Source: a virus
Reading direction: 5' to 3' (one strand)
IMG/VR virus record: IMGVR_UViG_3300010155_000132
Span: 1 to 21,139 of that record
Length of the DNA: 21,139 bases
Shown: piece after piece, positions 1 to 8,449 of the stretch
Layout of the letters: every line of letters starts with the position of its first letter
Position numbering within the stretch: position 1 is the first letter of the stretch
Translations under genes and position numbers: made by a program
The notes under the pieces: generated by a model
The model's input: the letters and a program-made list of their open reading frames with translations, nothing else
Databases searched by the model: none
What the model was told of the DNA's origin: nothing

Positions 1-398
1 TAAATAGTTACGCTATTGCTAGATGAGGCCGGTGTAGGCCAGATGTGAACCTCGTCACCGAACACGAAGAACTTAGACGGAATATCCGACGTAGTTGTAG
101 TGAGCTGCAACGTGTCCCACTCCTCACGGCTACTAACCTCATCTGGAGTGTAGACAGTCGAAGAAACCGTGACTGTAAGCCCCAAGATCTTGTCATGGTC
201 ATGGGCCAGCTTGTAGTTACTCTGACTAGCCACCGTCGTGCGAGTAACGCTAGTCTCCAAGAACCACCAGTCCAAGTCACCAAGCAAGTCTTCCGTCCCT
301 TCGTTAATAAGCATGTCTCCCAGTGTGAGGTTAGCTGCTGCTGTATCTTGAGTCAGCTTCCCGTACTGGTTTCGTGCGTCTGTATATGATCTAAACAT
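1..398 (-). CDS. Phage connector/adaptor-like virion protein, partial (C-terminus off the left edge)
   Basis: An open frame of 132 codons starts at ATG 398 and runs off the window without a stop. The protein begins MFRSYTDARNQYGKL and contains DWWFLETSVTRTT, SREEWDTLQL and KFFVFGDEVHIWPTPA. From memory this style resembles virion proteins encoded after the tail-nozzle or head genes of phages, a head-tail adaptor type, but I cannot align it here. It follows the upstream gene with a single-base gap (TAA-T-ATG) and has no Shine-Dalgarno sequence, so translation is probably coupled. The antisense open frames in the same stretch are shadows. Existence is near certain; the role is inference. Confidence 0.8.
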   Translation of the reverse strand, partial: MFRSYTDARNQYGKLTQDTAAANLTLGDMLINEGTEDLLGDLDWWFLETSVTRTTVASQSNYKLAHDHDKILGLTVTVSSTVYTPDEVSSREEWDTLQLTTTTSDIPSKFFVFGDEVHIWPTPASSSNSVTI

Positions 399-399
399 A

Positions 400-1968
400 T
401 TATGCGTTTACCTCTTCAAAATGAAACTCAACCTGAGCGATGACCGGAGCTGTAGTTGCCCCACTGCCAGCTTTCCAAACGAACACTGGCTTAATAGCAT
501 CAAACTCAGGTAATGGATCGCCAGTCTCAGTCCATCGGTCTACCTTGGCGATATTCTTACTATTAATAGTTGTCAGGTTAGTAGAGTTGCCAAAGATGTT
601 GGTTTGGTTGCCTAAACGGTCCTGTACGAGCAATCGAATGGCTCGACCTCCTGATACAGCAGTTCTAAACCGGACTTTCACCTCTTTCAAGCGGCCTTTC
701 TTACCCGTAGAGAACACCGGCTCAGCAAATGACCCTTCTACAAACGATGTAGCAAAGAAGTTCCCATTAAGTGTCTGTAATCCGCCTGAAGTGGTAGTAC
801 CAGTAGAGATAAGCTGCACAGCGGTGGCCGGAGCTAAGAACATCCCCTCACTTGTACCGTCTCCTTCAGCTGTTTGGACCAGAACATCGGGTTTTCCTTC
901 AAATGCTGTCCCCCATTGGAAGAGATTACCGGCACTATTGAACTGAATGATCTCGCCAGTGACCGCTACGCCTCCACGGATAGGAGCGTTACCTGTAAAC
1001 GACGTTAATGTCTCAAATTGACCAGTACCCGGATTATAAAGCTGGATTTTAGACGCATGAGCGTTACTTGTAGGGTTTGTTCGACGTCCCTGGGTAAAGC
1101 AGCCGACTGTCCCACGCCATTCAAAGGCTTCTGAGACAAAGTTATCGTTCAAATCAATCACCAAAGTAGGGTCGTTTGATAAATAGTCCCAGAAAAAGGC
1201 TGTAGCTTCTCCCAAGTTAAAGCTACCGCCAGCAGTTTGACGATATGCAAATACAACAAGGTAAACGTCAGTCTTAGCGAAGGCTGTAATCTCATAATCC
1301 TCTGGGAGAGTGAGCACGGCTGCCGATAGGGTTCCATCTGCACCAGTCTGACCATCAAATGCGTCAACTACATTCCCATTTCCGATGTACAGAATGTCGT
1401 CCTTGCCCACGACCAGTGGATGCGCTACACCAAGAGTAAGAGCAGCCGCTCCCGCAGGAACAGTTGAAAGATAGTCATCATTGAATGTGCCTGCCCCAAT
1501 GTTATAAATACCTACATCTCCGTCTGTGTTGTCATTCCATGAGTAGAACACCTGCTTAGTCAGCGTACTAGAAACATTTGCATCGTAAATAACACAGTCA
1601 TCACCAACAACTGTCGCATGACCACCATGAGCAGCAATTGTGTGCGGGAACGTTCCTGCGTTTGTGATAGCCCCAGTAGCCACGGTGAATTGATGTAGAT
1701 CAGGGCCTTCGGAGATGATGTAACCAGTCGTACCGTTAACGACCCCTTTCCGTAAAATGGAAGTAACCTGTGCTACATCAGTGACATCAGCAGCTAAAAA
1801 GCCTGGCGTTAAATATCCTAGGTTTCTGTAAGGATCAGTCGATCGCATGGACGCAATCTTGTTCTCCTGACGTTGTAAACCACCGGTAGACGTCAAGTAT
1901 TGCTGGTGCAAACCACCAAGCCAATCTTGTTCATCCCACACTAATATATTTCCTTTGATCTTCGGCAT
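400..1968 (-). CDS. Large beta-rich virion protein (possible propeller-like tail/nozzle component)
   Basis: A 522-residue protein rich in Gly, Thr, Val and Asn, with no signal peptide or membrane segment. The N-terminal part (about 1-60) reads like a conserved virion anchor with DWLGGLHQQYLTSTGG. The middle has repeated short beta units each holding a Gly-Asn or Asp-Gly turn, such as DILYIGNGNVVDAFDG and ASKIQLYNPGTGQFETL, a look common to beta-propeller proteins. Propeller-type nozzle proteins are known in podoviruses, and this gene sits next to a connector-like gene, so a tail-tube or nozzle role is possible. No enzyme motif is seen. It begins one base after the stop of the previous gene (TAA-T-ATG). 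Virion membership is likely from context; the exact role is inference. Confidence 0.75.
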   Translation of the reverse strand: MPKIKGNILVWDEQDWLGGLHQQYLTSTGGLQRQENKIASMRSTDPYRNLGYLTPGFLAADVTDVAQVTSILRKGVVNGTTGYIISEGPDLHQFTVATGAITNAGTFPHTIAAHGGHATVVGDDCVIYDANVSSTLTKQVFYSWNDNTDGDVGIYNIGAGTFNDDYLSTVPAGAAALTLGVAHPLVVGKDDILYIGNGNVVDAFDGQTGADGTLSAAVLTLPEDYEITAFAKTDVYLVVFAYRQTAGGSFNLGEATAFFWDYLSNDPTLVIDLNDNFVSEAFEWRGTVGCFTQGRRTNPTSNAHASKIQLYNPGTGQFETLTSFTGNAPIRGGVAVTGEIIQFNSAGNLFQWGTAFEGKPDVLVQTAEGDGTSEGMFLAPATAVQLISTGTTTSGGLQTLNGNFFATSFVEGSFAEPVFSTGKKGRLKEVKVRFRTAVSGGRAIRLLVQDRLGNQTNIFGNSTNLTTINSKNIAKVDRWTETGDPLPEFDAIKPVFVWKAGSGATTAPVIAQVEFHFEEVNA

Positions 1969-1969
1969 A

Positions 1970-2404
1970 TTAACGGTAATCGCCTTGTCCAGCAGTTTTA
2001 TAGTAAATGGTTACACAGACGTCTGTGAGCGCCGTAAGAGTTCCTGTGTCAACTAGAGCCAGTCTGTCTCCCTCTTGAAGGATGCGGCCCAGACCAGATA
2101 CTAAGTTAATTGTCTCCTTATTCACAACGGTATTCGCTGTACTCTTGAGATCAAACGTAGAACCTAGAATAGTTGCCCCTGAACCTGGCGCTGTGGTCCC
2201 GGTCAGCTTCTCAACGTCGAGTGTGACTGCACTTCCATCTGTACCTGCTGTTGAATGTACCTCTGAAACTCGTAGTATCTCAATTGGATGTCGAGCAATA
2301 AAGATAACGCCGTACTGATCTGCATCTTGTGCGAGATCACCATTAGCACGCTTGAGGATATAGTCACCATCCTTGCGTATGACGTCTTTATACTGCTCAG
2401 CCAT
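1970..2404 (-). CDS. Small virion protein, unknown role
   Basis: 144 residues, beginning MAEQYKDVIRKDGDYILKR. The protein is beta-rich, with the stretch GSGATILGSTFDLKST and a C-terminal TDVCVTIYYKTAGQGDYR. Many proteins of this type, with an early 'PIEILRV' strand and a final aromatic strand, occur among phage head or tail decoration proteins, but I recognise no family. It lies between the fibre-like protein and the 522-residue protein with single-base gaps on both sides (TAG-T-ATG upstream), so it belongs to the same translationally coupled structural unit. No Shine-Dalgarno sequence is visible. Confidence 0.75.
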   Translation of the reverse strand: MAEQYKDVIRKDGDYILKRANGDLAQDADQYGVIFIARHPIEILRVSEVHSTAGTDGSAVTLDVEKLTGTTAPGSGATILGSTFDLKSTANTVVNKETINLVSGLGRILQEGDRLALVDTGTLTALTDVCVTIYYKTAGQGDYR

Positions 2405-2405
2405 A

Positions 2406-3530
2406 CTATGCGTCAGTAATGTAAGAGATAAACACGTTCAAGCTCTTAGACGTATCAATGATAGACGTGCTGTCTAGCTGCGTCCCCGCCGAAGCGTCAC
2501 GGAAGCCAATCTGGATGTCGTTAGAGATGACCTGTACATCCGTCGTAATAACTGTCCCTGTATCGTTAAGCCCAATATAGTTACCCAGTACGGCGAGCGT
2601 GTCGCCTGACATAATCGACGCCTCGATTGTCAACTGAGTACCACCAGCATTCAAGGTAAACCCACTCGTAGTGGCACTTTTTGCAACGTTATCAACTACT
2701 GAAATAGTATCCCCATTAAACTGACTACTTGTACTAACTTTTAGAGTGGACGCATTCGTACCGTCACGAATAATTACAGCAAACGTACGTAAGATACGAC
2801 CTGTTGTTCCATCTACAGCAAGAGACAAGTCAGCGTAGTCTTTAACCGCAGCACTTGTAGGCCATGTAGTGTCATTATCATTTGATGCGATGGTATCAGC
2901 CTCAGTTACAAGTGTAGCTGCCGCTATATCAGCTGTATCAATGTTTGTAATGCTGTTACCGGTACCATTAGCATCAATAGTCTTGTTCGTAAGAGTATCT
3001 GTAGTAGCCTTTCCAACTAACGTGTCTGTTGCGGCAGGTAGGGTGAGGGTTGTGGTTCCTGCTACTGCTGTGGCTTGAACAGTAGTATCCCCCGACGTTG
3101 CTCCCAAGAATATACTGGTTACGTGGTAAAGATCCTTCCATGCAATCGAGACACTACCAAGGTCATCTGTTACGTCTGTATCTGAAATGAGGGATGTATT
3201 TATCGCTACTGAGGCTAGGTTATCCAGTGCTGTACTGGCACCACCGCTGATGGTTTGGAATGTAGGTGCTGCACCTGCTCCATTAGAAGTAAGTACCTGG
3301 CCAGATATTCCTACAGAAACAGTTGTCGCTACTCCACTGGAGTCCCATGTAATTAACTCTCCATCCGTACCATCTGCAAGGTTAGAGACAGCCACATCAG
3401 AAAGAGTAGCGGTGCATTTAAGACGCCCTGTAGCAGAGTCAACTTCTAAAGGTGTGATTGTTGCGTTGCCATCATCTGTGACTGCTGTGAGACCTTTGGC
3501 GGAGTTCTCATCAGTAGGTGCATTTCCCAT
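2406..3530 (-). CDS. Modular fibre/appendage-like virion protein
   Basis: 374 residues, very rich in Thr, Ser, Ala, Asp and Gly. The first 45 residues carry a module also present in the 92-residue protein just upstream (DENS, then VDSATGRL). The middle holds DTLTNKTIDANGTGNSI, a phrase common in phage tail fibre and appendage proteins, and later DGTTGRILR, a looser copy of the module. The C-terminal 150 residues look like a beta-sandwich. A fibre or head-appendage role fits composition and position. It starts one base after the previous stop (TAA-T-ATG) with no Shine-Dalgarno sequence. Confidence 0.75.
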   Translation of the reverse strand: MGNAPTDENSAKGLTAVTDDGNATITPLEVDSATGRLKCTATLSDVAVSNLADGTDGELITWDSSGVATTVSVGISGQVLTSNGAGAAPTFQTISGGASTALDNLASVAINTSLISDTDVTDDLGSVSIAWKDLYHVTSIFLGATSGDTTVQATAVAGTTTLTLPAATDTLVGKATTDTLTNKTIDANGTGNSITNIDTADIAAATLVTEADTIASNDNDTTWPTSAAVKDYADLSLAVDGTTGRILRTFAVIIRDGTNASTLKVSTSSQFNGDTISVVDNVAKSATTSGFTLNAGGTQLTIEASIMSGDTLAVLGNYIGLNDTGTVITTDVQVISNDIQIGFRDASAGTQLDSTSIIDTSKSLNVFISYITDA

Positions 3531-3531
3531 A

Positions 3532-3810
3532 TTATTCTATGTTCAAATCTATAAAGAGTAATGGCGAATCTCCGATAGTCCGAGAATCAACTATGAGAGG
3601 AGCTGCGACTGATGGCGCGCTATCCGTTACGACGAAGTCCACTGGATGTGAGTTTTCATCAACCTTCTTCACAACACCAGAGGGTGATGTTGAAGTTGTG
3701 TTTTGCACTGCAATGATGAGGCGGCCTGTAGCTGGGTCAACACGAAGGAGCGTCTGACCACTACTGTTCACCCCGAATGGGACTGGTTGTGAGTTTTCGT
3801 CTCTACTCAT
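3532..3810 (-). CDS. Small virion protein with two DENS modules
   Basis: 92 residues. It holds two copies of a short module: DENSQPVPFGV followed by LRVDPATGRL, then DENSHPVDFVVTD followed by LIVDSRTIGDSPLL. The first copy matches the N-terminus of the next gene's product. The start ATG overlaps the stop of the coiled-coil gene (ATGA at 3807-3810) and has an AAGGA sequence about nine bases upstream, one of the few recognisable ribosome sites in this block. No known family is recognised; it is probably a structural adaptor or decoration protein. Confidence 0.7.
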   Translation of the reverse strand: MSRDENSQPVPFGVNSSGQTLLRVDPATGRLIIAVQNTTSTSPSGVVKKVDENSHPVDFVVTDSAPSVAAPLIVDSRTIGDSPLLFIDLNIE

Positions 3811-4526
3811 ATCTTAATTCCTTTCTTGCGAGCCAACTTGAATGCTGCGTTGAGGCTCTGTGACTGCGATAGAACGTGTTTACGAGTCTTTTCGACCCCA
3901 GCTAGCTCCTTGGCAATCTTTTTCAAATCTGAGGCATTCTGACGTGTCTGTTTATCAACCCCTTTACGCTGTCGCTCTATGTCCGCGAACTGGAAAGCTC
4001 GGTGTGCTTGGAAGTGTATCTTCTTGCCATCGAGACGATCTGAAGCCTCTTTCAGCTCCTTCTGCTCTCTCTTGAGCACCTTCTGATTGCTAGATAGCGT
4101 CTTGCGATCCTCTTTCAAGTTAAGCTCTCTGTTATCCAGCCTTACGAGCTTGTTCTGATACTTCTCTGTCGTAGCATCTGCCTTCTTAGCTCGCTTAGAT
4201 AGATCCTTACTCTGAACCTTTAGGTCTGCTCTGATCTCGTTGTTCTTCACAATAAGAGCATCAACAGGCTCAAGGGCCTTTCTCTTACGTTCTTCTAAGG
4301 TAATCAGCTCATTCTCTATAAGAGCAATCTCACGTGCTAACTCCTCTCGACGGGCGCGAGCATTAGACTCCATTGACCCCAATACCCGCGCCTGTTCGTC
4401 TTTTAGCTTGTTGACTGCTTTAGTGATCTTTGCCAAAGCCTTATCAGCACGGTCTAGGTCTTGTTTTCTCTTACTCTGTTGAGTCTGGACCTTCTTGAGC
4501 GCCTCAGTTTTTGGCATCAGACGCAT
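3807..4526 (-). CDS. Long coiled-coil protein, unknown role in the virion block
   Basis: 239 residues, highly charged (Lys, Arg, Glu, Asp) and nearly free of aromatic residues until about residue 175. Heptad-like patterns run almost end to end, e.g. RREELAREIALIENELITLE and KVLKREQKELKEASDRLDG, so a long coiled-coil rod is likely. The C-terminus is strongly basic (ARKKGIKI). It is too short for a usual tape-measure protein. A scaffold, spacer or internal head role would fit; these are guesses. It starts one base after the preceding stop (TAG-T-ATG). A second ATG at codon 4 is possible. Confidence 0.75.
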   Translation of the reverse strand: MRLMPKTEALKKVQTQQSKRKQDLDRADKALAKITKAVNKLKDEQARVLGSMESNARARREELAREIALIENELITLEERKRKALEPVDALIVKNNEIRADLKVQSKDLSKRAKKADATTEKYQNKLVRLDNRELNLKEDRKTLSSNQKVLKREQKELKEASDRLDGKKIHFQAHRAFQFADIERQRKGVDKQTRQNASDLKKIAKELAGVEKTRKHVLSQSQSLNAAFKLARKKGIKI

Positions 4527-4527
4527 A

Positions 4528-4911
4528 CTATTTCTTCAGTCCTTCAAACTCTACTTCTTTTGTTTTCTTCGCTATCTTCTTCTTTTTTGCGTTCGCCATC
4601 TCAACGCCCAGCTGAATGTCTGACTTAGCTTCAATGATCTCTTCATCTGGGAAACACCGCGCTTCAAACTCAGAACGTGAGAAGTGATCGGTATTAAGCC
4701 ATTGTAGTTGACCGTGGATCTTCACCTGCTCACCATTTTGCATAAGAGGGACCTTTTGGATCTCTCTATTAACTAGGTTCTTGCAAGCGTGCTTAGCTAG
4801 ATAATCTGGAAGGAGCATTGGTTCTCCAGCCTTCACTTCATAGGTATCTCCATCCCATTTGAATGTGAGGTCCTCGTCAGAGAAGTTATGGAACTTGAGT
4901 GCTTGTGGCAT
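4528..4911 (-). CDS. Hypothetical head-region protein
   Basis: 127 residues. The N-terminal half has FSDEDLTFKWDGDTYEVKAG, a short beta domain, then HACKNLVNREIQKV. The C-terminus is a Lys-rich tail (KKKKIAKKTKEVEFEGLKK). I recognise the style from small proteins encoded after phage capsid genes but cannot assign a function. It is preceded by a 105-base non-coding stretch with strong RNA structure and has no Shine-Dalgarno sequence (AAACCTATG). Confidence 0.7.
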   Translation of the reverse strand: MPQALKFHNFSDEDLTFKWDGDTYEVKAGEPMLLPDYLAKHACKNLVNREIQKVPLMQNGEQVKIHGQLQWLNTDHFSRSEFEARCFPDEEIIEAKSDIQLGVEMANAKKKKIAKKTKEVEFEGLKK

Positions 4912-4951
4912 AGGTTTATATTAAGACCCGACTTAATTCCCTTTCCATTCT

Positions 4952-5008
4952 ATCGGGGGCAGGAGGCAGGGTTAAAACCTCTCTTCGGATGCGATCCTAG
5001 CCCCCGAT
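4952..5008 (-). promoter_or_regulatory. Strong three-way-junction RNA structure between capsid-block genes
   Basis: In the minus-strand transcript a perfect 9-bp GC-rich stem (4952-4960 with 5000-5008) encloses two smaller hairpins (GAGG/CCTC at 4963-4966 and 4978-4981; GGAT/ATCC at 4987-4990 and 4994-4997). No U-run follows, so this is not a normal intrinsic terminator. It lies directly after the stop of the 238-residue virion gene, and could protect the abundant capsid mRNA from decay or lower downstream expression. Seen by hand; no folding was computed. Confidence 0.5.
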
Positions 5009-5016
5009 GAACTTAC

Positions 5017-5733
5017 CTAGTCGATCATCAGGTAGACTGCTCGGTATTCCGTGTCAACACCTGCTTGGATAGATACACCCAAGTTCTGCTCACCTGCTGC
5101 GTCAAGCACCTCGAAGGCACCAGCAACGCTAGAACCAATTGTAAGGGCTGTACCGATAGCGAGCGTCTCATCTGCAAGACCTGCACAAACACCTCGTGTC
5201 TGCACCCATCCGTACTCTGCGTTTGTGATAGATACGTTTGGTACACCGATGGCCATATCAGCCTGGTCAGTTACCGAAACGAGGATTGCGCTCCATGGGT
5301 TTGCAATAAGAGAAGCCTGTGAGGACGTTGTAAGAGCAACCTTAACTGGTTCTGCCAACGTGACAACGAGGTTTGCTGTCGTTGCTGCTGCTGGGTGGCC
5401 AGAAATGCGGTATGCAATTCCTTCACCTGCTGCGTCGTTCATTACGAGCTTACCGTCCTTGTACTGGTTAGCTGTAGCTGCTGTTGCTCCAAGGGTAACT
5501 GTTACCTTTGTTGCGCCAACTGCTACTGCTGATGCGACCGACATATTCTCGTGGTTCGCAACAATTGCTGCTGGAACACAGAGCTTGCCTGGGTCAAGAG
5601 TGACGCCACCAGCTAGAGCGTAACGGTACAAGTACCCGTCTGGTGTCATCGCAAGAGTTCCCAATGGGTTCTCCTGTGTGTCACCCGAGGAGTGTGCATC
5701 CGATGATGCCAGCTGAATCATTCCACTAAACAT
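5017..5733 (-). CDS. Capsid decoration-like virion protein
   Basis: 238 residues, rich in Ala, Val and Thr, with many alternating beta strands and no charged coiled coil. Typical stretches are GTLAMTPDGYLYRYALAGG and PGKLCVPAAIVANHENMSV, and near the end EYGWVQTRGVCAGLADE. This pattern is familiar from small proteins encoded just after phage major capsid proteins (head decoration or capsid-accessory proteins). It lies third after the major capsid gene in reading direction. No Shine-Dalgarno sequence precedes the ATG. Alternative: a second capsid-lattice component. Confidence 0.75.
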   Translation of the reverse strand: MFSGMIQLASSDAHSSGDTQENPLGTLAMTPDGYLYRYALAGGVTLDPGKLCVPAAIVANHENMSVASAVAVGATKVTVTLGATAATANQYKDGKLVMNDAAGEGIAYRISGHPAAATTANLVVTLAEPVKVALTTSSQASLIANPWSAILVSVTDQADMAIGVPNVSITNAEYGWVQTRGVCAGLADETLAIGTALTIGSSVAGAFEVLDAAGEQNLGVSIQAGVDTEYRAVYLMID

Positions 5734-5753
5734 AGTCGTTTGATATTAGTTAA

Positions 5754-6443
5754 TTATTGTGAGATCCAATACTCAACGCGGAAGACAATCTTTCCTGCCG
5801 TTAGGTTTTGGCCACCGGCAACAGAGAGAAGAATGTCTCGTGCTCCGGTAGTCTTCACTGTAGTTGGGTCGTTAGAAAACGCACCGCTAACACCAGCCGC
5901 TGAGTAGACGCCGGCATCCCACGGGTTAGAGGCGTCGCTAATAGCGATCGCTGTCGTCAATCCTCCGTCTGTTACAAGCGCGAGTGCAATGGTTGCAGCG
6001 TCACTTGACGATGTACATGTTGTAATCACGTCATAATCCACAGCCGTAACAACAGCGTTATCTGGGATTGTCGACGTATTTGCAAGGGCAATTGATCCAG
6101 CGGTACCACCGTCTACAGCAAAGTCGTATACGGCTATAGCGAACTTCTGAATACCAAGTGCTGCTACTCCGGCGGAATCAGCCACCTTTGCTTCTGTAAT
6201 CGCATCGTTAGCGATTGTTACTACACCGGCGTTTGTCATGGTGACATCGCTACTGAGTGCTACTGATGTAATTGTTGTGCCGTTACCTACAAGGATCTGC
6301 GTCGTTGTTGACGCGTCCAGTTCTACACCGAGACCGCTTGAGTTACCTACAAGGATTGAACCTTGAGTGATAGCCAAGTCGCCTTCGTCTGCAACAGCTC
6401 CGTACTTCAGGTCTGGGTTGTAGTTCTTGTGTGAGATAGCCAT
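5754..6443 (-). CDS. Head-fibre or decoration-like virion protein
   Basis: 229 residues. Residues 1-95 resemble a fibre shaft with short repeats (SILVGNSSGLGVEL, QILVGNGTTITSVAL, then NDAITEAKVADSAG); residues 100-229 look like a compact beta domain ending FRVEYWISQ. The repeat phrase ILVGN appears twice about 19 residues apart. Proteins of this build are common head or tail fibres. It lies directly after the major capsid gene, so a head fibre or decoration trimer is the likeliest role. No Shine-Dalgarno sequence; upstream bases are AAAAGATT. Confidence 0.75.
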   Translation of the reverse strand: MAISHKNYNPDLKYGAVADEGDLAITQGSILVGNSSGLGVELDASTTTQILVGNGTTITSVALSSDVTMTNAGVVTIANDAITEAKVADSAGVAALGIQKFAIAVYDFAVDGGTAGSIALANTSTIPDNAVVTAVDYDVITTCTSSSDAATIALALVTDGGLTTAIAISDASNPWDAGVYSAAGVSGAFSNDPTTVKTTGARDILLSVAGGQNLTAGKIVFRVEYWISQ

Positions 6444-6468
6444 AATCTTTTGATTAAGTTAATTATGA

Positions 6469-7485
6469 CTAAACAGCAGCTACACCTGTGAGCTTTCCGT
6501 GTCGTTTAGGGTTATCAGAGAGCAGTTCACCACCGAGGTAAACGTGACCGATAAGAGCTGCCTGGTTAACCGGCTTGATCCAACCAGACCAACTAAATCC
6601 GAGTCCAACAACTGAAGAGTAGTCGTTACCTTCGATATCCTGTGACTTGAATTGGATAGCTTCTGTGTTTGCTACAGGTAGTGCCTTCCAGTGCATGAAG
6701 TCTTCGTTCACGAAGTAGAAGATTTGTGCAGTTGCATTCTCGTCTGGGAGACATGGGACTCCAATGTAGTGAAGTGCTGTGAATCCAGTTCCACCTACCA
6801 TTCCCTGCTTCATCATTGGGACGTTCTTCATGATGCGTTCCTGTGGCTGAAGGAGCTGCTCGTAAAGAGCGAGTACACCTTCTGTCGTAGGACAAAGTGT
6901 TGGTCGTTGTGAACCAGATGTAATGGCGTTGTAGAGCGTTCGCATTCCTGCCAATGTCAGGGTTGCTAGACCTGTAACTGTTGAGTCAAGCGTACCGAAT
7001 GTTGCACGAGCGAGACTACCGTAAGTAGCTGCGTTCGTACCGTCATCAACGATAGCTTCGAGACCCAGGAAGTCCTTGCCACCGTTTCCTGTTCCATCTG
7101 CATAGAACAATGTTCCGATGTCGTCTGCCATGTCCTGTGCGGCTGACTGAACTTCGATAGCTGCGAGATCGAGAACCTTCGCTTCCGTCTGGTTAGCGCT
7201 AAGCTCGTCGAGTGGGAGAGTAACTGGGATGCTGAAGAACTTAGGATCGAACGAAAGAAGCTGTCGGTTGTTCGTAGCAGTAGTAGACAATGCATCGAAT
7301 CCAGCGAAAGAACTTCCGTTCGTGTTCTTAGATACCTTGATCGGGAACTTCATTGTTGAACCGCTCCAGCGTTCTGCCGCCCCGATCCAACGAGTGAACA
7401 ACGTGTTCGAGTTCAAGATCGTATCTACCAGCTTCGGCATGTACTCATCCTGTGTCGTTGTAATGACTCTATTTCCGAGTGCCAT
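6469..7485 (-). CDS. Major capsid protein, HK97-fold type
   Basis: 338 residues. Position right after the scaffold-like gene and behind portal and terminase is the classic place for the capsid protein. The sequence supports it: N-terminal LVDTILNSNTLFTRWIG, the FPIKVSKNTNGSSFAGFDAL segment, SIPVTLPLDEL, a mid-domain DDIGTLFYADGTGNGGKDFLG, and a C-terminal strand set with HYIGVPCLPDENATAQIFYF, as in the P-domain and A-domain of phage capsid proteins. No protease gene is seen, and the length fits a protein that is not processed. No Shine-Dalgarno sequence; the start is preceded by TAATACT. Confidence 0.88.
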   Translation of the reverse strand: MALGNRVITTTQDEYMPKLVDTILNSNTLFTRWIGAAERWSGSTMKFPIKVSKNTNGSSFAGFDALSTTATNNRQLLSFDPKFFSIPVTLPLDELSANQTEAKVLDLAAIEVQSAAQDMADDIGTLFYADGTGNGGKDFLGLEAIVDDGTNAATYGSLARATFGTLDSTVTGLATLTLAGMRTLYNAITSGSQRPTLCPTTEGVLALYEQLLQPQERIMKNVPMMKQGMVGGTGFTALHYIGVPCLPDENATAQIFYFVNEDFMHWKALPVANTEAIQFKSQDIEGNDYSSVVGLGFSWSGWIKPVNQAALIGHVYLGGELLSDNPKRHGKLTGVAAV

Positions 7486-7508
7486 AGTATTAGTTAGTTA
7501 AGCGTCCT

Positions 7509-8390
7509 TTAGAAGCGGCCACCTGTTGTGTCTGCTCTAATCTGATCCCAACCTCTATTCTTGAAATCATGGGACGTTTTTATTTTAGATTTTCCTACAT
7601 CACCAGACTTACTAGCAGATGTGCTCGACGCAATCTTCTTGCGTTCTTCGATAGTAGCGTCTGCTACTCCGCTAGGCTTCAGGGCCTTCCAAAGCTCATA
7701 CGCCTTTTCGAAGTCAACTGAGCCATCCTCTGCTGTCGGATTGTAGTCACGGGCAACCTTGAGAATCTCATTGCGCTCGTTCTTACCTTCCGATAAATCC
7801 AAACCGTGATTTAGGGAGAGCTGTTCTAACTCGCTGTCAATCCACTCATTAGCCTTAGCTATGTTGTCTTCCTTGGACTTAGATTTGGTCTCAATTTCAT
7901 TTAAGACTTCCTCTTTAGCCTTTCGGATGATGCCAGCCTCATAAGCTATCTGCTCCTCTTGGTACTGGTTCCAGGTGTCCTGGTCCTCACCATAGAGTTG
8001 CTTGAACCAATCTGGGATCGGCTCGTTGGGTTTGGGCGTAAGGCCATCCACCTTCTCAGACAGCTTGCTAACGGTGTCTTGTAGAGATTGATCCCGTTTA
8101 AGGGCTTCAAGCTCTGCACGAGTTTCGTCTAGCTCCTTCACCTTAGACTTGAATCTAGGGTGCTTATGTAGTGGGACGTCTTTATCTTCGTCAGAAGTAT
8201 TAGACTCAGTCTCTTCAGCTTCCACTTCCTCAGAGGGCGACTCTTCGGGAGTTTCGTCTTCAGGCTGAGTATCGCCCTCCTGCGATGGCGACTCGTCCAC
8301 TTCTTCAGCATTTGTTTCAGGCGCTTCTTCCTGTCCTGCTGGGATGACTGGTTCACCCTCGCTAGGAATACCGGCGAATAAATCGTCCAT
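7509..8390 (-). CDS. Scaffold-like protein
   Basis: 293 residues. Residues 1-75 are extremely acidic and disordered (runs of Glu, Asp, Ser, Pro). Residues 80-125 form a likely coiled coil (KSKVKELDETRAELEALK), and residues 150-200 another helical stretch. The C-terminus is basic and Gly/Ser-rich and ends DQIRADTTGGRF. This layout, directly before the major capsid gene, is typical of tailed-phage scaffolding proteins that act inside the procapsid and leave before packaging. No protease domain is visible. No Shine-Dalgarno sequence (AACAATATG). Confidence 0.82.
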   Translation of the reverse strand: MDDLFAGIPSEGEPVIPAGQEEAPETNAEEVDESPSQEGDTQPEDETPEESPSEEVEAEETESNTSDEDKDVPLHKHPRFKSKVKELDETRAELEALKRDQSLQDTVSKLSEKVDGLTPKPNEPIPDWFKQLYGEDQDTWNQYQEEQIAYEAGIIRKAKEEVLNEIETKSKSKEDNIAKANEWIDSELEQLSLNHGLDLSEGKNERNEILKVARDYNPTAEDGSVDFEKAYELWKALKPSGVADATIEERKKIASSTSASKSGDVGKSKIKTSHDFKNRGWDQIRADTTGGRF

Positions 8391-8392
8391 AT

Positions 8393-8430
8393 TGTTTCAG
8401 GCTTCTTTTAGCTGAGCTGGGAAAGAAACA
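8393..8430 (-). promoter_or_regulatory. Possible hairpin before the scaffold gene
   Basis: In the minus-strand transcript a 6-bp stem (8393-8398 with 8425-8430) encloses a 26-nt loop that begins UUUCCC and ends AAGCCU. The two attenuator leaders have loops that begin UUUCC and end AAGGC, so this may be a third, looser relative. No terminator follows. It could also be chance. Confidence 0.25.
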
Positions 8431-8449
8431 GTTAGACCCACCCTAATAA

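Noticed and set aside
8-283. Minus-strand frame of 91 residues in another frame
   Set aside because: Arg/Trp/Ser-heavy, low-quality sequence lying inside the connector-like gene; a frame shadow.
45-389. Plus-strand frame of 114 residues at the left end
   Set aside because: It is antisense to the partial connector-like gene, which has protein-like composition and a coupled start; the plus frame has odd composition and no ribosome site.
5051-5623. Plus-strand frame of 190 residues opposite the decoration-like gene
   Set aside because: Long only because the Ala/Val-rich minus gene lacks stops on the other strand; composition is not protein-like and no start signal is present.
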